Shown in pieces: positions 61,935-64,000 of a stretch of DNA of 64,000 nt. The translations under genes were made by a program, and so were the position numbers. Location: positions 3,667,501 to 3,731,500 of the forward strand of contig NZ_CP146284.1 of NCBI RefSeq assembly GCF_023744375.2, written 5' to 3'. Under the pieces are notes generated by a model. It ran no database searches. It had not been told where the DNA came from and saw only the letters and a list, made by a program, of their open reading frames with translations. Within the stretch, counting starts at the first letter, position 1. Every line of letters begins with the position of its first letter. Origin of the DNA: Parabacteroides sp. AD58. GTDB lineage: Bacteria; Bacteroidota; Bacteroidia; Bacteroidales; Tannerellaceae.

Positions 61935-63818
61935 TCAAACCCATTCACTCAGTTCCAGCCAGCGCATTGTCTTTTCATCCAGTTCTTCCATTAATTCGGA
62001 GATGCGGGCCGATTTAGCCAACAGTTCATCGGTCGATAAAGTACCGCTGCTCATGGCTGTTTCCAATTCTTTCTTTTCTGCTTCCAGAGCCGGTATTTCA
62101 GCATCGAGGGCTTCAAATTCTTTCTTTTCCTTGAAGGTCAGTCGCCGTTTAACTTCTTTTTCCGGTTTCCGACTCTTTTCTTCTGCCGGAGCCTGCTTGC
62201 TCTGCAAAGCTTGTTCCTGTTGTTTCTTCAGCTGATCCTGTTCCTCTTTCCATGCCCGGTATTGCGTATAATTGCCCGGAAAGTCTTTGATATCAGCATT
62301 CCCGCGGAATACCAGCAGATGATCTACTACTTTATCCATGAAATAGCGGTCGTGCGATACAACAATTACGCATCCTTTAAAGCTACGCAGGTATTCTTCC
62401 AGTACATTTAATGTGATAATGTCAAGGTCGTTCGTAGGCTCGTCTAATACCAAGAAGTTCGGATTGCGCATTAATACCGTACAAAGGTACAAACGGCGTT
62501 TTTCTCCGCCACTCAGTTTATAAACATAGCTGTGCTGACGGTCGGGAGTAAATAAAAAGTAATTCAGGAATTGTGCGACACCCATCTTGCGGCCGTCACC
62601 CAAATCGATATATTCAGCAATGTTTTGAACAACATCAATCACTTTCATTTGTTCGTCGAACTGTAAACCTTCCTGACTGTAATAACCAAAACGGACTGTT
62701 TCTCCGATATCGAAGTGTCCGCTGTCTGGTTTCACTTCGCCCAACAGCATTTTTATGAAAGTAGATTTTCCGGTACCGTTGTTCCCTACAATTCCCATTT
62801 TTTCATAACGGGCAAACGTATAATTGAAATGGTCGGTAATCTTTAAGTCGTCAAACCGTTTGCATACATCAACGGCTTCGAATATTTTTGAGCCGATGTA
62901 CGATGCTTTTACATCTAAGTTTACATGGCCCGCTTCGCGTTGCTGGTGCGCTTTTTTCTCCAGTTCATAAAAGGCATCAATACGATATTTGGCCTTTGTC
63001 CCGCGTGCTTGTGGCTGACGGCGCATCCAGTCCAGTTCTTTCCGCAATAAGTTGCTTGCACGTTCCACTTCTGCATTTTGTGCATCAATGCGTTCCTGCC
63101 TTTTTTCGAGGTAATAGCTGTAATTGCCTTTATACTGAAAAATTTGCTTTTGATCTATTTCTATGATTTCACTGCATACACGGTCCAGAAAATACCTATC
63201 ATGCGTCACCATCAAAATACTGATAGTTGAACGGTTCAGATAATCTTCCAGCCATTCTGTCATTTCAAGATCCAGGTGGTTGGTCGGCTCATCCAGAATA
63301 ATCAGTTCCGGCTCTGTGATCAATACATTGGCCAGAGCGACACGTTTTAGCTGTCCACCGGAAAGACTTTCCACCTTTTGTTCCAGGTTGTGAATCTTCA
63401 ATTCGCCCAAGATTTGTTTGGCTCGCTGCTCATAATCCCAGGCTTTCAGGCTGTCCATTCGTTCAAGCAGGCTGTTCAATTTATCGGTATCATCTTCCAC
63501 CAAAGCCTGTTCGTATTCAGCCAATAGCTGTACAGTCTCATTTTTAGAATAAAAACAAGCCTGCAGAACGGTTAATCCTTCTGGATAATGTGGCGCCTGC
63601 TCAAGATAACCGACACGCAAATCATTCCGGAAGACAATAGAACCACTGTCATAATCTTCTTTTCCGGCGATGATATTCAACAATGTTGTTTTTCCAGAAC
63701 CGTTTTTGGCAATCAAACCTATTTTTTGTCCTTGCGCTACACCGAAAGTTATATTCTCGAAGAGTACTAAATCACCAAAGCTCTTCGTTAATCCATCCAC
63801 TTGAAGAAAACTAACCAT
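61935..63818 (-). CDS. ABC-F family ATPase (Uup-like)
   Basis: A 627-residue soluble protein with two ABC ATPase domains and no membrane domain. The first has Walker A AKNGSGKTT (residues 37-45), signature LSGGQLKRVALA and Walker B LIILDEPTNHLDL. The second has Walker A GNNGTGKST, signature LSGGEKRRLYL and Walker B FLVLDEPTNDLDI. A charged linker joins them, and a C-terminal coiled-coil region (about 540-625) resembles Uup. ABC-F proteins act on the ribosome E site; some give antibiotic resistance, but the Uup-like tail suggests a housekeeping role. Confidence 0.9.
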   Translation of the reverse strand: MVSFLQVDGLTKSFGDLVLFENITFGVAQGQKIGLIAKNGSGKTTLLNIIAGKEDYDSGSIVFRNDLRVGYLEQAPHYPEGLTVLQACFYSKNETVQLLAEYEQALVEDDTDKLNSLLERMDSLKAWDYEQRAKQILGELKIHNLEQKVESLSGGQLKRVALANVLITEPELIILDEPTNHLDLEMTEWLEDYLNRSTISILMVTHDRYFLDRVCSEIIEIDQKQIFQYKGNYSYYLEKRQERIDAQNAEVERASNLLRKELDWMRRQPQARGTKAKYRIDAFYELEKKAHQQREAGHVNLDVKASYIGSKIFEAVDVCKRFDDLKITDHFNYTFARYEKMGIVGNNGTGKSTFIKMLLGEVKPDSGHFDIGETVRFGYYSQEGLQFDEQMKVIDVVQNIAEYIDLGDGRKMGVAQFLNYFLFTPDRQHSYVYKLSGGEKRRLYLCTVLMRNPNFLVLDEPTNDLDIITLNVLEEYLRSFKGCVIVVSHDRYFMDKVVDHLLVFRGNADIKDFPGNYTQYRAWKEEQDQLKKQQEQALQSKQAPAEEKSRKPEKEVKRRLTFKEKKEFEALDAEIPALEAEKKELETAMSSGTLSTDELLAKSARISELMEELDEKTMRWLELSEWV

Positions 63819-63842
63819 TCAACCTAAATTTAAAATGTTACG

Positions 63843-63850
63843 CAAAGATA
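63843..63850 (-). promoter_or_regulatory. -7 box for the ABC-F-MFS operon
   Basis: Minus-strand TATCTTTG matches TAnnTTTG, 25 bp before the ABC-F start. No clear -33 element. Confidence 0.5.
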
Positions 63851-63913
63851 TATGAAGCGAATCAATTTTAGGGGCAAAAGGGGAAGAAAAGCGACTGGTA
63901 AGCTTTAAATTCG

Positions 63914-63979
63914 AAACTAATGGAATTTGATTTTGAAATTAGTGAGAATCATTTTAGATTCTCGTATCATTGTAAGCAG
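63914..63979. repeat. 22-nt-period non-coding repeat, locus D, near the window edge
   Basis: GAAACTAATGGAATTTG begins at 63914 and GAAATTAGTGAGAATC at 63936, exactly 22 nt apart. A third, divergent 22-nt interval begins GATTCTC at 63958. GAGAATC (63945-63951) and GATTCTC (63958-63964) form a 7-bp stem with a 6-nt loop. The first unit matches 26056-26077 at 16 of 22 positions and the second matches 26012-26033 at 15 of 22. It may continue outside the window. Confidence 0.6.
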
Positions 63980-64000
63980 ATCCGTTGGAAGTAAAAAAAG

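Noticed and set aside
61935..63818. Antibiotic-resistance ABC-F protein
   Set aside because: The coiled-coil C-terminus and overall form suggest a Uup-like housekeeping member; resistance cannot be inferred from the sequence.

Overview
The window is a chromosomal stretch of a Bacteroidales genome, most likely Parabacteroides or a close relative. The support is the TAnnTTTG-type -7 promoter boxes in front of many genes, two SusC/SusD pairs, a Bacteroidetes-type serine palmitoyltransferase, DUF4290, DUF4831 and PCMD families, and generally weak Shine-Dalgarno sequences. The genus is an inference. I see no rRNA, tRNA, CRISPR array, transposase or phage gene. Coding density is high and most genes are housekeeping genes.

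Layout. 1-3.7 kb: end of a CPA2-type cation/proton antiporter, thioredoxin reductase and a LolA-like lipoprotein carrier. 3.7-4.2 kb: a non-coding 22-nt-period repeat locus. 4.2-6.6 kb: serine palmitoyltransferase divergent from a lipid kinase. 6.7-13.8 kb: a tight operon DUF4290-murA-rimM-M23 peptidase-dxr-rseP-THUMP-like methyltransferase. 13.9-15.1 kb: a serpin lipoprotein. 15.2-20.7 kb (minus): AspT/YidE-type transporter, O6-alkylguanine methyltransferase, manA and glgB. 21.2-31.6 kb: two SusC/SusD pairs with no local glycoside hydrolase or regulator. 31.8-34.8 kb: DUF4831 protein, POT-family peptide transporter and a small unknown. 34.9-40.5 kb: complete biotin operon bioB-A-F-G-C-D with a tandem-repeat insert before bioG. 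40.6-41.3 kb: Mpv17/PMP22-like membrane protein. 41.4-46.4 kb (minus): RsiV-like lipoprotein, rsmG, metallo-beta-lactamase hydrolase and gcvP. 46.5-51.0 kb (minus): fused ADP-forming acyl-CoA synthetase and PBP1A, with map divergent. 52-56.6 kb (minus): PCMD lipoprotein with an outer-membrane barrel, a LolC/E-like permease and an aminotransferase. 56.6-57.1 kb: second copy of the 22-nt repeat element. 57.1-60.0 kb: GH109 enzyme and a beta-propeller lipoprotein. 60.1-63.8 kb (minus): small exported protein, MFS transporter and ABC-F ATPase.

The genes serve envelope construction (MurA, PBP1A, M23 peptidase, LolA, sphingolipid synthesis, RseP), nutrient capture (two SusCD pairs, peptide transporter, GH109), glycogen and mannose metabolism, biotin synthesis, and host-facing functions (the serpin).

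The least explained signal is a set of non-coding arrays sharing a period of about 22 nt at five places. Two of them (3926-4013 and 56747-56834) align without gaps at 73 of 88 positions, are bounded by an inverted repeat, and differ in a way that preserves base pairing. Two others (26012-26077 and 63914-63957) share a different unit, and a fifth with yet another unit lies inside the biotin operon. I do not recognise these as a named element. Gene starts given here were moved downstream of the longest open frame wherever that frame began at TTG or upstream of a promoter box.
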